A stretch of DNA of 64,000 nucleotides from positions 2,160,164 through 2,224,163 of the forward strand of contig NZ_CP063356.1 of the NCBI RefSeq assembly GCF_001866075.3, in the 5' to 3' direction. Source of the stretch: Anaerobacillus isosaccharinicus. Lineage in GTDB: Bacteria > Bacillota > Bacilli > Bacillales > Anaerobacillaceae. Both the position numbers and the translations under genes were made by a program. The notes below the pieces were generated by a model. It did not search any database. It was not told where the DNA came from and saw nothing but the letters and a program-made list of their open reading frames with translations. Numbering within the stretch: position 1 is the stretch's first letter; the number at the start of each line of letters is the position of its first letter. This document shows positions 18,125-27,566 of this stretch, one piece after another.

Positions 18125-19755
18125 GAGTCTGTTCAAAAAGTATCTAATTTAGCAAACCATATTTCATAAATCACGCAGCTGCACTTCCATTATTGGAAAT
18201 GAAAGTAAGTTATTTCAAGCAAAAAAAATAATGTGTATACTTACTAAAAATCACATTTAAAAAAGAGCGGACTCCCCCCTTGGACATAAACAAATTTTAA
18301 AAAAATGTTTGATGAGACTTATATTAGCTGGCTATCGGTAAGGATAGCTGCTCCACCTGCATTTCCTGTAATTTCTGTAAAGTTTCAACATGATCTTTAG
18401 GCAAGACTGTCTCTCGAACATGCTTGATCATCCGTTGAATGAGCCTGAATAGATCTCTCATGATGAAAAAAGATTGTACTCTCTCCGTTGTCTTCACTGG
18501 TACTTTTTTATGTCGCATAACGGAATCGAGTTGGTTTGATTCATGAGCGAAGGAAAGTTCCACTTGTTTACGGAATTTTACCATCTTTTTCTGTAGCTCC
18601 GACCCTTGTGGAACAGGACCATAGAAGAAAGGACTTTCTTCAAAAGAGAAACCAAATTGCTTTTCACAAGTTGCTTCTAGGGGGCAGGAGAAACATTTCT
18701 CTTCATCTGCCTGAAACCAAGAAGTATTTGTTTCCTTATCGAACCCATCCCAAAGTAGTGGATGACCAGCTTCACATTCGGGCTTCCCTTCTGTGGAACA
18801 CGTCTCCGGGATAATCGTATTTTTCTTAAATTCCGTGACGACAGCTACATCGTGTTTGAGAAATGACTCTGCCTGATCTTCCTCACTGAAATAGCCTAAA
18901 TCAGCTACGAGATAGTCTACTTTCAGATCACCGATTTGCTTAAGTTTTTCTACCAGCGGAAGAAGAACATCGACATCGTGAGTATCTGGAGGAAGAACAA
19001 TAGACAAGAGAACAACAGGTCCCGAGGGGGAGGGGCAAACGATCGAATGTTTTCGATAGCCGATAAAAAATTTATTCTGATTGGCCTTATTCCTTTGAAC
19101 ACCGACTTTGGCATCAGGATCTGAATACGTTTTCTCGCATTCACAAATCTCTTTGTTTTCACAAGAACACCGTTTCTTTTTATAGCCGTTCACATGAGCA
19201 TAGACGGGTCTAGAATCAATTCCTGCTAGAGTTGGTTCTAAAAAATCATCCAGTTTTAGAGCTTGACCAATCAGATTAAATAAGATTTTATAAAAGTGCT
19301 CAGGTGTCACGGTATTACGAAAATGAGTCAAGCTCGAATGAACAGGAACATCCTTTATGTTAGGAGTGCCGATGAAGTTACGCCATGCCTGATTCTTAGG
19401 ATCCTTCAGCTGTCTACACAGCTCTCTAAAAGACGTGATCTCAGGACGTGTAAAGTACAAATAATGCATACGAAAATACGTTCTAGCATCAATAGGTGGT
19501 CGACCACCATCTTTATATAATGGTTTAATTTTTTCCAAGACAATGGAATCATCAACATGATCAATATAATCTATCAATTCCACATCAAAACCGAGTGTGT
19601 TATAGTAGTGGTAGGGAAGCAGTTCTAGCTGCATATCCATGAAAATGCACCTCGTAAATTGGTATTTTTGGTTGTTTGGTACTCCCATTTTACCATTTAT
19701 CGCTGAGGTGTATTTTTGTTTTTCATGAAAAATTTACCCCTTTTTGAACACGCTC
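18125..19755. mobile_element. IS1182-family insertion sequence, 1631 bp
   Basis: Ends are GAGTCTGTTCAAAAAG and (inverted) GAGCGTGTTCAAAAAG; a TTATA direct repeat flanks it (18120-18124 and 19756-19760). It carries one transposase on the minus strand. It separates the yutJ upstream region from yuzB. Confidence 0.9.
18324..19640 (-). CDS. IS1182-family transposase
   Basis: 438 residues from ATG 19640 (MDMQLELLPYHYYN) behind GAGGTGCATTTTC; the frame is open to 19688. N-terminal DUF772-type domain (GRPPIDARTYFRMHYLYF ... RFRELCRQL-like), a central Cys-rich insertion (CSCENKEICECE), DDE region (GIDSRPVYA, DYLVADLGYFSEED), and a second Cys motif (CFSCPLEATC). Reading frame intact and ends intact, so the element may still be mobile. 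Confidence 0.9.
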   Translation of the reverse strand: MDMQLELLPYHYYNTLGFDVELIDYIDHVDDSIVLEKIKPLYKDGGRPPIDARTYFRMHYLYFTRPEITSFRELCRQLKDPKNQAWRNFIGTPNIKDVPVHSSLTHFRNTVTPEHFYKILFNLIGQALKLDDFLEPTLAGIDSRPVYAHVNGYKKKRCSCENKEICECEKTYSDPDAKVGVQRNKANQNKFFIGYRKHSIVCPSPSGPVVLLSIVLPPDTHDVDVLLPLVEKLKQIGDLKVDYLVADLGYFSEEDQAESFLKHDVAVVTEFKKNTIIPETCSTEGKPECEAGHPLLWDGFDKETNTSWFQADEEKCFSCPLEATCEKQFGFSFEESPFFYGPVPQGSELQKKMVKFRKQVELSFAHESNQLDSVMRHKKVPVKTTERVQSFFIMRDLFRLIQRMIKHVRETVLPKDHVETLQKLQEMQVEQLSLPIAS

Positions 19756-19769
19756 TTATATTAAAAAAT

Positions 19770-19798
19770 TTGACAACAGTTAAAGTTGATTGTAAATT
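19770..19798 (+). promoter_or_regulatory. yuzB promoter next to IS end
   Basis: TTGACA (19770-19775), 17-nt spacer, TAAATT (19793-19798). The -35 begins 15 bp from the IS boundary, so insertion removed everything upstream but left the core promoter. Confidence 0.6.
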
Positions 19799-19820
19799 TG
19801 AACTATTAAGAGGTGATAGT

Positions 19821-20057
19821 ATGAGACCAATCATTGAATTTTGTGCAACAAACTTAGCGAGTGGCACACAAAAGGCATTGGAAATTCTGGAAAAAGACCC
19901 AGATTTAGATATAGTTGAGTATGGTTGTTTAAGTTTTTGTGGAAAATGTTCTGCAAGTCAATTTGCTCTCGTAAACGGTGAAGTTGTTACGGGCGAGACT
20001 ACTGATGAACTTGTTAAAAAAATCTATGCCTTTATTGACGAAAATTTAGTTTTTTAA
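19821..20057 (+). CDS. yuzB: YuzB family protein (DUF1450)
   Basis: 78 residues starting ATG 19821 behind AGAGGTGATAGT ([12 protein letters not shown]). C8 and the [21 protein letters not shown] block with three further cysteines are the hallmark of YuzB/DUF1450, presumably a metal site. The frame is open upstream but the SD fixes this start. In B. subtilis yuzB is divergent from yutJ; here the IS sits between them. A paralogous DUF1450 gene is at 12070. Confidence 0.88.
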   Translation: MRPIIEFCATNLASGTQKALEILEKDPDLDIVEYGCLSFCGKCSASQFALVNGEVVTGETTDELVKKIYAFIDENLVF

Positions 20058-20059
20058 TG

Positions 20060-20148
20060 AAAGAGAGTGACTCTTAAGTGTTTACTCATCTCAAGTTGTT
20101 CAATACTGAGGTGATTGACCTCTTCCTTAGAGTCACCCTCTTTTTTTA
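20060..20148 (+). terminator. yuzB terminator, long stem
   Basis: GAGAGTGACTCTTAAG pairs with CTTAGAGTCACCCTC, enclosing about 45 nt that contain a second small hairpin (TGAGGTGATTGACCTC), then T7. Confidence 0.8.
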
Positions 20149-20273
20149 ATATAGTATACCCATTCTTTCAAGGTAGGCACAGGCAAATAATTGGTCATGA
20201 CTCCTATTCCTTACTTTCTAATTATAGAAATATATAATAAAATAATGAAAAGCTTTTAAAAGGGGGGATTTCG

Positions 20274-20507
20274 TTGATCCCATTTCAAAATACTTGGCCA
20301 TATGAGCGATCTGGAAAAGATATCTACATTCATGAGTGTCCATATTGTCATGAGGAAAATGTCCTAACGAACATGAAGAAGTATGACTTAGAAAGAGCGA
20401 TGGAGCATATTAAGACGTATTTAATTATGCCTTGTTGTCTTGAAAAAATGACCATCCTTGAAGCTGATGAGGATTACTTTTGGACAAACGAGCGACTGAG
20501 AAAATAG
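20274..20507 (+). CDS. small CxxC protein, unknown
   Basis: 77 residues from TTG 20274 behind AAAGGGGGGATTTCG. ECPYCHEENV near residue 22 and a later PCC suggest a zinc or redox site. 18 bp upstream of dapF and probably cotranscribed with it. I do not recognise a family with a known function; the small aromatic-rich N-terminus (QNTWPYERSGKDIYIHE) could help homologue searches. Confidence 0.7.
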   Translation: MIPFQNTWPYERSGKDIYIHECPYCHEENVLTNMKKYDLERAMEHIKTYLIMPCCLEKMTILEADEDYFWTNERLRK

Positions 20508-20525
20508 AATAAGTGGGGGATTAAC

Positions 20526-21371
20526 TTGAAGTTTACAAAAATGCACGGTCTAGGAAATTGCTATATTTATGTGAACATGTTCGAGGAAAAATTGGAAGAA
20601 AGTCAATTGCCGTCATTAGCAGTGAAAGTATCCAATGTTAATACAGGGATTGGCTCAGATGGAATGATCTTAATTTGTCCATCTGATAAAGCGCCGATCA
20701 AAATGAGGGTTTTTAATAACGACGGCTCTGAAGCGAAAAATTGTGGCAATGGCTTAAGATGTGTTGCGAAATACGTTTTTGAAAACAAGCTTGTTACAGA
20801 CAAAGTCTTTAAAATTGAAACTCTTGGTGGATTAGTGCAAGCCGAAGTTCATCTAAATGAAAATGGGGAAGTTCACCTAATTACAGTAGATATGGGGGAG
20901 CCCCGACTTAAGCGTAAAGATTTACCGATGCTTGGGGAAGAAGAGAGCTTAGTCATCAACGAGCCATTTCCAGTTGATGAGCAAACCTATTTACTAACAG
21001 GCGTTTCTATGGGGAACCCCCATGCGATTCTATTTGTCGATGATATCGAAAAATCACCAGTAACAACATTGGGACCAAAAATTGAAAAACATGAAAAATT
21101 TCCTGAATGGGTCAATGTTGAATTCGTCGAAGTTCTTTCAGAAACAGAACTAAATTTTCGAGTGTGGGAGCGAGGCTCAGGTGTTACCCAAGCATGTGGA
21201 ACTGGTGCCTGTGCAGCGGTTGTCGCAGCAATCTTAAATAACTATTCCAAAAAAGGCAGAGAGGTTACCGTCCATCTTTTAGGAGGAGACCTAATCATAA
21301 ACTGGACAGAAGCAGGAAACCTACTAATGACAGGTCCAGCCGAATATATTTGTGTTGGTGAGTTAGTTTAG
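20526..21371 (+). CDS. dapF: diaminopimelate epimerase
   Basis: 281 residues, TTG start behind AAGTGGGGGATTAAC. Interconverts LL- and meso-diaminopimelate for lysine and peptidoglycan. Catalytic Cys73 (KNCGNGLRC) and Cys224 (TQACGTGA) are both present. The 3' end runs straight into the heptamer repeat, which supplies the bases after the stop. Convergent with mqnE. Confidence 0.96.
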   Translation: MKFTKMHGLGNCYIYVNMFEEKLEESQLPSLAVKVSNVNTGIGSDGMILICPSDKAPIKMRVFNNDGSEAKNCGNGLRCVAKYVFENKLVTDKVFKIETLGGLVQAEVHLNENGEVHLITVDMGEPRLKRKDLPMLGEEESLVINEPFPVDEQTYLLTGVSMGNPHAILFVDDIEKSPVTTLGPKIEKHEKFPEWVNVEFVEVLSETELNFRVWERGSGVTQACGTGACAAVVAAILNNYSKKGREVTVHLLGGDLIINWTEAGNLLMTGPAEYICVGELV

Positions 21372-21481
21372 AATGTAGAATGAATGTAGAGTGTAGAATG
21401 TAAAATGCAGAATTATATTAAGGGAAAGCTTCGAAGCAAGGCTTTCAGAAATTTTACATTTTACATTCTACATTTTACATT
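21370..21481. repeat. 7-bp-unit palindromic repeat, copy E
   Basis: TGTAGAA-type units (one interrupted), core GGAAAGCTTCGAAGC, then TTTTACA/TTCTACA units. Starts at the dapF stop codon. Confidence 0.85.
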
Positions 21482-21508
21482 AAAAAAAGGCCCTAGGGCC
21501 TTTTTTTA
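21482..21508. terminator. bidirectional terminator dapF/mqnE
   Basis: AAAAAAAGGCCC TA GGGCCTTTTTTT, symmetric, serving both convergent genes; it runs into the mqnE stop codon. Confidence 0.85.
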
Positions 21509-22600
21509 GTATTCTTTAATAATGTTGTAGAACGTATCACGCTCAATTGGTTTTTTGTTTGCGCCTTTAATAAGGTGAACGAGTTCATCTCTTGTTATAC
21601 CTTGAGAAGTTGTTGCTCCTGCAGAGTGGGAGATGCGCTCTTCGATTAATGTTCCATGGATATCGCTTGAACCAAATGTCAAAGCCATTTGCGTTAATTG
21701 AACCCCAATGTTGATCCAATAAGCTTTAATGTGGTCAAAGTTGTCCAGCATTAAACGGCTAATGGCTAGAGTACGCATATCGTCAAACGCAGACGTGCGG
21801 CGTTTCAAACTTGCGCTGACGCTCTTAGGTTGTACTGCTAATGGGATGAATACCATAAAGCCATTTGTTTTATCCTGGAGCTGACGGAGGCGATCCATAT
21901 GAATTAAACGTTCTTCCTCGGTTTCAATTGATCCATAAAGCATGGTTGCATGAGTTTTCAATCCTAATCCATGGGCAAGTTCATGGGCATAAAGCCATTG
22001 ATCAGTAGAAGCCTTATCAGGACTCATTTTTAAACGATATCGCTCCGTTAAAATCTCCGCACCACCACCAGGGAGTGTATCAAGGCCAGCTTTAATTAAC
22101 TCTTTTAATACTTCTTCCATTGATAAACCTGAGATACGGGCGAAAAATTCAATTTCTGCACCTGTATAAGCTTTGATTGTACAGTTTGGGTAATGCTTTT
22201 TTAAAGTACGAATTGTATCTAAATAATAATCAAACGGTACTTGGTCGTTATGTCCACCAACAATGTGGAATTCACGAACATTGTCATTCCAACGATGTTC
22301 AACGTAGTGAAGAAGCTCGTCCATACTCATTGTATAGGCACCTTCTTCTCCTTCTTTACGCTTAAAGTGGCAGAAACTACACGTTGCTTCACACACGTTA
22401 GTAGGATTAATGTACATATTTTCAATGAAATAAACATTTTTACCATTTTTCTTTTCGTTTACTTGATTTGCAAGTTGGGCAACCGATAGTAGATCTGGTG
22501 TTTCAAAAAGGTACAGGCCGTCTTCCATAGTTAGACGTTGGCCGTGTTGTACTTTTTCTGCAATTTCCTGCATTTTTTTATCTAAAGTTAAAATAGACAA
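21506..22600 (-). CDS. mqnE: aminofutalosine synthase MqnE (radical SAM)
   Basis: 364 residues. Radical SAM CX3CX2C at C70, C74, C77, preceded by NPTNV as in MqnE rather than the NYTNVC of MqnC. GGGAEILTERYR and HGTLIEERISHSAGA are CofH/MqnE blocks. Catalyses formation of aminofutalosine from a chorismate-derived enolpyruvyl compound and SAM in the futalosine route to menaquinone. The partner genes mqnA, mqnC, mqnD are not in the window. Start ATG 22600 follows ACGGAGGAAACAC. Confidence 0.9.
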   Translation of the reverse strand: MSILTLDKKMQEIAEKVQHGQRLTMEDGLYLFETPDLLSVAQLANQVNEKKNGKNVYFIENMYINPTNVCEATCSFCHFKRKEGEEGAYTMSMDELLHYVEHRWNDNVREFHIVGGHNDQVPFDYYLDTIRTLKKHYPNCTIKAYTGAEIEFFARISGLSMEEVLKELIKAGLDTLPGGGAEILTERYRLKMSPDKASTDQWLYAHELAHGLGLKTHATMLYGSIETEEERLIHMDRLRQLQDKTNGFMVFIPLAVQPKSVSASLKRRTSAFDDMRTLAISRLMLDNFDHIKAYWINIGVQLTQMALTFGSSDIHGTLIEERISHSAGATTSQGITRDELVHLIKGANKKPIERDTFYNIIKEY

Positions 22601-22882
22601 AGTGTTTCCTCCGTTCTTTAGTTCGAATAATAACTATTTTATCATTTTATTATGAAGCAAAAAGCATATATGTCCAATTTGTTATTTCGACATGCGAAAA
22701 ACTACTACTCTATATTATCATTTTCCTATTTAGAGTGTAAATTATTATCGTTTATTCTCTTAGATAATTCTAGTGTTTCCAAAAACTGTAGTAGAAAGTA
22801 ATTGTAAATTCTTTGTAAATTCGTTAAAATAAAGGCAATGAAACGGACAAGCTGTACCAAAAACTAGGATAGGGGTGCACAG

Positions 22883-23047
22883 ATGAACAGAGACGGGCAG
22901 CAAGAGAATTACTTACAACAAATAGAAATACTGCGAGAAAAAATGGTTGCTACTGCTCTCGTGTATGGAATTAACCACCCGAAAGTGCTGTGGTATAGTC
23001 AACAAATTGATGAAAAACATAACTGTATTTTAAAACAAAAAGTTTAA
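22883..23047 (+). CDS. Spo0E-like aspartyl-phosphate phosphatase
   Basis: 54 residues from ATG 22883 behind ATAGGGGTGCACAG. Two predicted helices with the family signature region HPKVLWYSQQIDEKHN, matching SQxLD of Spo0E/YisI/YnzD proteins, which dephosphorylate Spo0A~P and so delay sporulation. The substitution Leu to Ile in SQQID is mild. A similar gene is at 33022. Upstream 22601-22882 holds no other recognisable feature. Confidence 0.85.
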   Translation: MNRDGQQENYLQQIEILREKMVATALVYGINHPKVLWYSQQIDEKHNCILKQKV

Positions 23048-23393
23048 AATAAATGTAATAAAAAATCGCAGCTTACCAAATGCATTTTCGGCAGAATATT
23101 TAGCTGTTTTATACTATTTTTCACAAAAATAATTATCTTAAAAAAATTTATGAAACGTATAACTTCATTTTCTCGACATTAAGTTACTATAGTTTGATAT
23201 GTATAATTTTGGTAATTTCGAAATTCATCAACTAAATTGGGTCTGCACAAGAATTCGTTTTCTTGTGCTTTTTTCTTGGAATTTGTATACTAATTATAGT
23301 AACTAAATTTCATACTATAGAAGTAGGTTGGCATAAATTGAACTGTGTTACCTACAGAGTACCGAAGAGAAACCTCAAAAAGGAGGAAGATAA
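23048..23393. other. intergenic region with a free-standing terminator
   Basis: AT-rich and without an ORF. It holds a TGTATAAT-like extended -10 near 23202-23209 and a strong terminator at 23245-23275, so a short non-coding transcript is possible; otherwise the terminator closes the Spo0E-like transcript about 200 bp after its stop. Confidence 0.4.
23245..23275 (+). terminator. terminator upstream of yutM
   Basis: GCACAAGAA / TTCTTGTGC 9-bp perfect stem, loop TTCGTT, T6 tail. Confidence 0.85.
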
Positions 23394-23753
23394 ATGCTTG
23401 TCATTTCAGAAATAGCAGCAGACAAGATTAAAGAAATGCTTGCTGAGCAGCAAGAAGAAGGACAAAAATTATATTTGCGAGTTGGTGTTAAAGGTGGAGG
23501 CTGTAGTGGTCTTTCATACGGAATGGGTTTTGATGCCGATGTAAAAGAAGATGATCTTCATTCAGATCACCATGGTGTAGCTGTCATTGTTGATAAGGAA
23601 AGTGCACCAATGTTAGATGGAGTTCAAATTGACTTCAAACAAAACATGATGGGCGGCGGGTTTACAATTGATAACCCTAACGCCATTGCAACATGTGGTT
23701 GTGGATCTTCATTTAAAACTGCGACAAATGAAGGAACACCTGAAGAGTGCTAA
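23394..23753 (+). CDS. yutM: HesB/IscA-type Fe-S carrier YutM
   Basis: 119 residues of the A-type carrier family. The three conserved cysteines are C37 (GGGCSGLSYG) and C101/C103 (CGCGSSF). Carries Fe-S clusters or iron to target proteins. SD AAAAGGAGGAAGATAA. Together with yutI it gives two Fe-S carriers in the window. Confidence 0.95.
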   Translation: MLVISEIAADKIKEMLAEQQEEGQKLYLRVGVKGGGCSGLSYGMGFDADVKEDDLHSDHHGVAVIVDKESAPMLDGVQIDFKQNMMGGGFTIDNPNAIATCGCGSSFKTATNEGTPEEC

Positions 23754-23757
23754 GTAA

Positions 23758-23782
23758 AAGACCTCCGAATTCGGAGGTCTTT
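23758..23782 (+). terminator. yutM terminator
   Basis: AAGACCTCCGAATTCGGAGGTCTTT perfect inverted repeat (written in two arms AAGACCTCCGAA / TTCGGAGGTCTT). Confidence 0.85.
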
Positions 23783-23898
23783 ATATTTGATTAGACAGCC
23801 CCAATTAGTTCAAAATTTTTCTGAAAAAACCACAAAAAAGTCTTATTAAGGTAAATTTAGCATGAAAAACTTTGTGAAATTGTGAACATTGTGTAACA

Positions 23899-23929
23899 AA
23901 AAAAGACTAAGTATTGACTTAGCCTTTTT
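23899..23929 (-). terminator. yumC terminator
   Basis: On the minus strand AAAAGGCTAAG TCAATA CTTAGTCTTTT, followed by T's. Confidence 0.75.
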
Positions 23930-23952
23930 GAACTATAAAATTGATCTATAAC

Positions 23953-24963
23953 CTATTGAGGAAACATACTTGAGCTATGAGCGTGAGCTTTTGCTGTTTC
24001 AGGATCAATGTAATTTTTTGCGCTATTAACAGCAGTAGGGGCTTCCCCAAAGCCAGCGGCAATTAGTTTCATTTTTCCATCATAAGTAGCAATATCACCA
24101 GCAGCATAAATGCCAGGGACATTTGTTTCCATTTTTGAGTTAACAACGATGCAGTTTTTCTCGATTTCAAGGCCCCAATTCTTAATCGGTCCTAAAGCTG
24201 AGATAAATCCAAAGTTGACGATAACAGAATCAACATCTAATGTTTCTGTTTTGTCGCCACGAACTTCACTAATCGTAACTTTATTTATTTTTTCGTCGTC
24301 ACCGAAAAGTTCTGAGATCGTGTAAGGTGTACGAACATCTATTTTCTCAGAGTTCATTAACAACTCAACACTGTGCTCATGTGCTCTAAATTGATTACGA
24401 CGGTGAATGATAGTTACTTTGTCTGCAATCTCTTCAAGCATTAATGCCCAGTCAACAGCGGAGTCCCCACCACCGCTAATGAGTACTTTCTCACCTGCAA
24501 AAATGTTCAGGTCGTTAACGAAGTAATGAAGATTTTTGCCTTCATACTTGTCAGCACCTTCATTTTCAATACGGCGTGGTTGGAATGCACCGACACCAGC
24601 AGTAATGATAATTGTCTTAGAGTAATGGACGCCTTTACTTGTTGTTAATTCAAAAACACTTTCGCCATCTTTATCTACTTTCTCTACTGTTTCAACAGTT
24701 TGGCCTAAAGCTAGAGTTGGCTTGAATTGATCTGCTTGCTCTACTAAGCTATCAACAAGTTCTTGTGCGCGAACTTTCGGAAATCCAGCAACATCATATA
24801 TGTATTTTTCTGGATATAACGCTGAAAGTTGCCCCCCTAATTGCGGCATTGCTTCGATGACTTTAACTGAGGCATGTCTCATGCCAGCATAAAAAGCAGT
24901 GAAAATACCTACAGGTCCACCACCGATAATCGTAATGTCGTATACATTTGTATCTTGAACCAA
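23953..24963 (-). CDS. yumC: ferredoxin/flavodoxin-NADP+ reductase YumC
   Basis: 336 residues from TTG 24963 behind GGGGGTG (24971-24977); starting there gives [18 protein letters not shown], aligning with YumC proteins, whereas the ATG at 24978 overlaps the SD. Thioredoxin-reductase-like fold without the CxxC motif: FAD GGGPVG (about 14-19), NADP site [10 protein letters not shown] (about 163-172), FAD-2 [26 protein letters not shown]. Supplies electrons from NADPH to ferredoxin or flavodoxin, needed by enzymes such as LipA and MqnE. Confidence 0.93.
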   Translation of the reverse strand: MVQDTNVYDITIIGGGPVGIFTAFYAGMRHASVKVIEAMPQLGGQLSALYPEKYIYDVAGFPKVRAQELVDSLVEQADQFKPTLALGQTVETVEKVDKDGESVFELTTSKGVHYSKTIIITAGVGAFQPRRIENEGADKYEGKNLHYFVNDLNIFAGEKVLISGGGDSAVDWALMLEEIADKVTIIHRRNQFRAHEHSVELLMNSEKIDVRTPYTISELFGDDEKINKVTISEVRGDKTETLDVDSVIVNFGFISALGPIKNWGLEIEKNCIVVNSKMETNVPGIYAAGDIATYDGKMKLIAAGFGEAPTAVNSAKNYIDPETAKAHAHSSSMFPQ

Positions 24964-25510
24964 AGTTAGCACCCCCATGAAATTTTAATGATGCATCATT
25001 ACATATAATATTATAAAGCTAAAATGATACAAAAGAAAGCTAAAAAACAAGATTAGCTATACAAATCAAAAAATTCTAAATTTAAACGCTTTCATTACTG
25101 GTGTTTCAAGGTTTTTTTTGGAAATAAATAATCAATATAAGGCTTAAAATTATACTAAAAAACAAGTCATTAATAAGTTTGCCACTATTTAAATATATTA
25201 ATATTAAAAAAGTATAAATTATTCCGCTTAAAACTGTTGATTTTTTTGCGAATAGGACATATGATAGAAGCAAGAAGGAAATGTGAACTTTCTTTGACAA
25301 TTTCTTGCGCTAGGTATAATTAATAATAACTCTGGATCGAACTTTTTTTTCGCCAGAGTAAGTGAAAAGTGTCACAATCTTCACTTGCGCAGTATTAAGT
25401 GAAGTAAATCACAAACTTAATGGTAAAAAACTCTTGCTTATGTTTTTTGTAACAGGGGAAAATAAAGTTACCTAGCCCATGCGTAAAATTTAAAAATGGA
25501 GTGATTGATA
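24964..25510. other. long intergenic region with structured 5' leader of yumB
   Basis: 25100-25300 is very AT-rich and non-coding as far as I can judge. A promoter-like TTGACA/TATAAT lies at 25294-25320. Between it and yumB there are three successive hairpins: ACTCTGG/CCAGAGT (25329-25359, loop with T8), AAGTGAA/TTCACTT (25360-25386), ATTAAGT/ACTTAAT (25394-25421). Confidence 0.5.
25294..25320 (+). promoter_or_regulatory. candidate yumB promoter
   Basis: TTGACA and TATAAT, both consensus hexamers, with a 15-nt spacer, shorter than the ideal 17. It would give a leader of roughly 180 nt. Confidence 0.4.
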
Positions 25511-26722
25511 ATGAAGAAAAAACCAAGAATTTTAATTTTAGGTGCGGGTTACGGTGGGATGATGACTGCTTCTAGACTATCGAAGCAACTAGGATATAAT
25601 GACGCAGAAATAATCTTAGTTAATAAGCACAATTACCACTATCAAACGACTTGGTTGCATGAACCAGCAGCTGGAACGTTGCATCATGACCGTACAAGAA
25701 TGCGCATTGACAGTGTAATTGATACGAACAAAGTGAAATTTATTAAAGATGTTGTCGTGGAAATTAAAACTGCTGATAAAAAAGTTATTTTAGAAGGGGG
25801 AGAGCTTGACTACGATTATTTAGTAATTGGACTAGGCTCAGAACCTGAAACATTCGGCATTCCTGGTGTTGAAGAACATGCTTTTTCAATCCGCAGTGTC
25901 AACTCAGTTCGTCAAATTAGAGAGCATATTGAATACATGTTTGCATCTTATAATAATTCAGAGATCAAACATGAAGATTATTTAACCTTTATTGTCGCTG
26001 GTGCCGGTTTTACTGGAATCGAATTTGTAGGCGAGTTAACAGAAAGAATTCCGGAGCTTTGCAAGGAATACGATATTGATCGCAAAAAAGTTCGTATTTT
26101 AAGCGTTGAAGCAGCTCCGACAGCATTACCTGGTTTTGATCCTGAGCTTGTCGATTATGCAATGAGCTTATTAGAAAGCCGCGGTGTCGAGTTCAAAATT
26201 AGCACCCCGATTAAAGAAGTAACAAAAGATGGAGTCATTCTTGCCTCAGGTGAAGAAATCAAATCAAAAACGATTGTTTGGACTACTGGCGTTCGAGGAA
26301 GTTCAATCTTAGATAAATCTGGGTTTGAAACAATGCGCGGCAGAATAAAAGTAGAACCAGACTTAAGAGCACCTGGTTATGAAGATGTATTTGTAATTGG
26401 TGATTGTGCGTTAATTATTAATGAAGAAATAAATCGTCCGTATCCACCAACAGCTCAAATTGCTATTCAGCAATCATCAACACTTTCAAAAAATATAAAG
26501 GCTTTAATAACAGGAAGTGGAAATTTAGAGACGTTTGTGCCAGATATTAAAGGTACTGTTGCTTCATTAGGAGGTAAAGAAGCAATTGGGATCGTTGGCT
26601 CGAAAAAGCTCTATGGTTCATCTGCTTCAACGATGAAGAAAATCATCGATAACCGTTACCTTTACCTTCTTGGTGGTTTACCGTTAGTCGTTAAAAAAGG
26701 GAAACTAAATTTATTTTCTTAA
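25511..26722 (+). CDS. yumB: type II NADH dehydrogenase-like protein YumB
   Basis: 403 residues from ATG 25511 ([18 protein letters not shown]) behind GGAGTGAT; a TTG two codons earlier is less well placed. FAD motif [26 protein letters not shown] block, second Rossmann [13 protein letters not shown] (about 165), FAD motif VFVIGDCA. This is the Ndh/YumB family: membrane-peripheral NADH:menaquinone oxidoreductase without proton pumping. It would use the menaquinone to whose synthesis mqnE contributes. Long structured leader upstream, hairpin terminator downstream. Confidence 0.92.
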   Translation: MKKKPRILILGAGYGGMMTASRLSKQLGYNDAEIILVNKHNYHYQTTWLHEPAAGTLHHDRTRMRIDSVIDTNKVKFIKDVVVEIKTADKKVILEGGELDYDYLVIGLGSEPETFGIPGVEEHAFSIRSVNSVRQIREHIEYMFASYNNSEIKHEDYLTFIVAGAGFTGIEFVGELTERIPELCKEYDIDRKKVRILSVEAAPTALPGFDPELVDYAMSLLESRGVEFKISTPIKEVTKDGVILASGEEIKSKTIVWTTGVRGSSILDKSGFETMRGRIKVEPDLRAPGYEDVFVIGDCALIINEEINRPYPPTAQIAIQQSSTLSKNIKALITGSGNLETFVPDIKGTVASLGGKEAIGIVGSKKLYGSSASTMKKIIDNRYLYLLGGLPLVVKKGKLNLFS

Positions 26723-26813
26723 TTTAGTGAATTTCATAATACCGCATGCACCAACAAAGGTAGAGTGGGAATTATGAAATCATTAAATCATTAAAGTCGT
26801 ATACCCAACAATT

Positions 26814-26851
26814 TTGAGCTAACTCGACAATTTGAGTTAGCTCTTTTTACT
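26814..26851 (+). terminator. yumB terminator
   Basis: GAGCTAACTC / GAGTTAGCTC stem, 8-nt loop, T5. Confidence 0.85.
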
Positions 26852-26863
26852 TTTTAAAAGAAG

Positions 26864-27019
26864 GGGTAACTAATAGGCGAGAATAGTGACTGAATAGAGG
26901 ATTTAGGTAAAATTTGGGTAACTAATAGGCATGAATGGAGCCTGAAAAGTGGCTTACGAGAGAATTTGGGTCGCTAATAGCCGCGAACAAAGCCTGAAAT
27001 TAAGAGCTAAGTTCTCCTC
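26864..27019. repeat. 52-bp tandem repeat, 3 degenerate copies
   Basis: GGGTAACTAATAGGC starts at 26864 and 26916, and a third diverged unit GGGTCGCTAATAGCC at 26968: an exact 52-bp period. The units share GGGTnnCTAATAGnC...GAA...nCTGAA. Non-coding, in the 367-bp gap between yumB and the Nudix gene; nothing else is seen in that gap except the yumB terminator. Confidence 0.85.
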
Positions 27020-27089
27020 ACTAGCCTGATATGTTAAAATTAGTGTAATTAAGATTAACGGAAAACAACAGTGTGGGGAGGTTAATCAA

Positions 27090-27566
27090 TTGCGGAAAAA
27101 TCGAAGTAATGTTTGGCTCGCAGCAGCAGGGATCGTTATTAAAGATGAGAAGTGGTTAGTTGTAAAGAAGAAATATGGCGGTTTAAAAGGGCTTTGGTCC
27201 ATTCCTGCAGGATTTGTCAATGAAGGAGAAACAGTCGATGATGCTGCTGTTAGAGAAGTTGCTGAAGAAACAGGGATAAGAACGAGGGTAATAGATATAG
27301 TAGGAATTAGAACTGGCGTAATTAGTGAAACAATTAGTGATAATATGGTTGTTTTCTTATTGGAAGAAATAGGTGGGCAACTGTTAGCTCAAGAGGAAGA
27401 GCTTGAAGCTGTTGCTTATAAGACAAAAGAAGAATTAGCAGAAGACCCAAATACTTCAATGATGGTTCATTTATTTTTGAAACAATTACAAGAAAAATCC
27501 TTTCAAACATTAACACCTAACCCAGGAGATGTGTTTAAATACTCAAGTTACAAAATATTTTATTAA
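27090..27566 (+). CDS. Nudix hydrolase
   Basis: 158 residues from TTG 27090 behind GGGGAGGTTAATCAA. The Nudix box GX5EX7REVAEETGI is complete (about residues 40-62), so it should hydrolyse a nucleoside diphosphate-linked substrate with Mg2+. ADP-ribose/NADH pyrophosphatase-like relatives are common but the substrate cannot be read from the sequence. Sits between yumB and yuiA. Confidence 0.88.
   Translation: MRKNRSNVWLAAAGIVIKDEKWLVVKKKYGGLKGLWSIPAGFVNEGETVDDAAVREVAEETGIRTRVIDIVGIRTGVISETISDNMVVFLLEEIGGQLLAQEEELEAVAYKTKEELAEDPNTSMMVHLFLKQLQEKSFQTLTPNPGDVFKYSSYKIFY

Noticed and set aside
25106-25300. 64-codon hydrophobic minus-strand frame upstream of yumB
   Set aside because: TTG start without an SD, extreme AT content that favours Leu/Ile codons by chance, and its 5' end overlaps the candidate yumB promoter.
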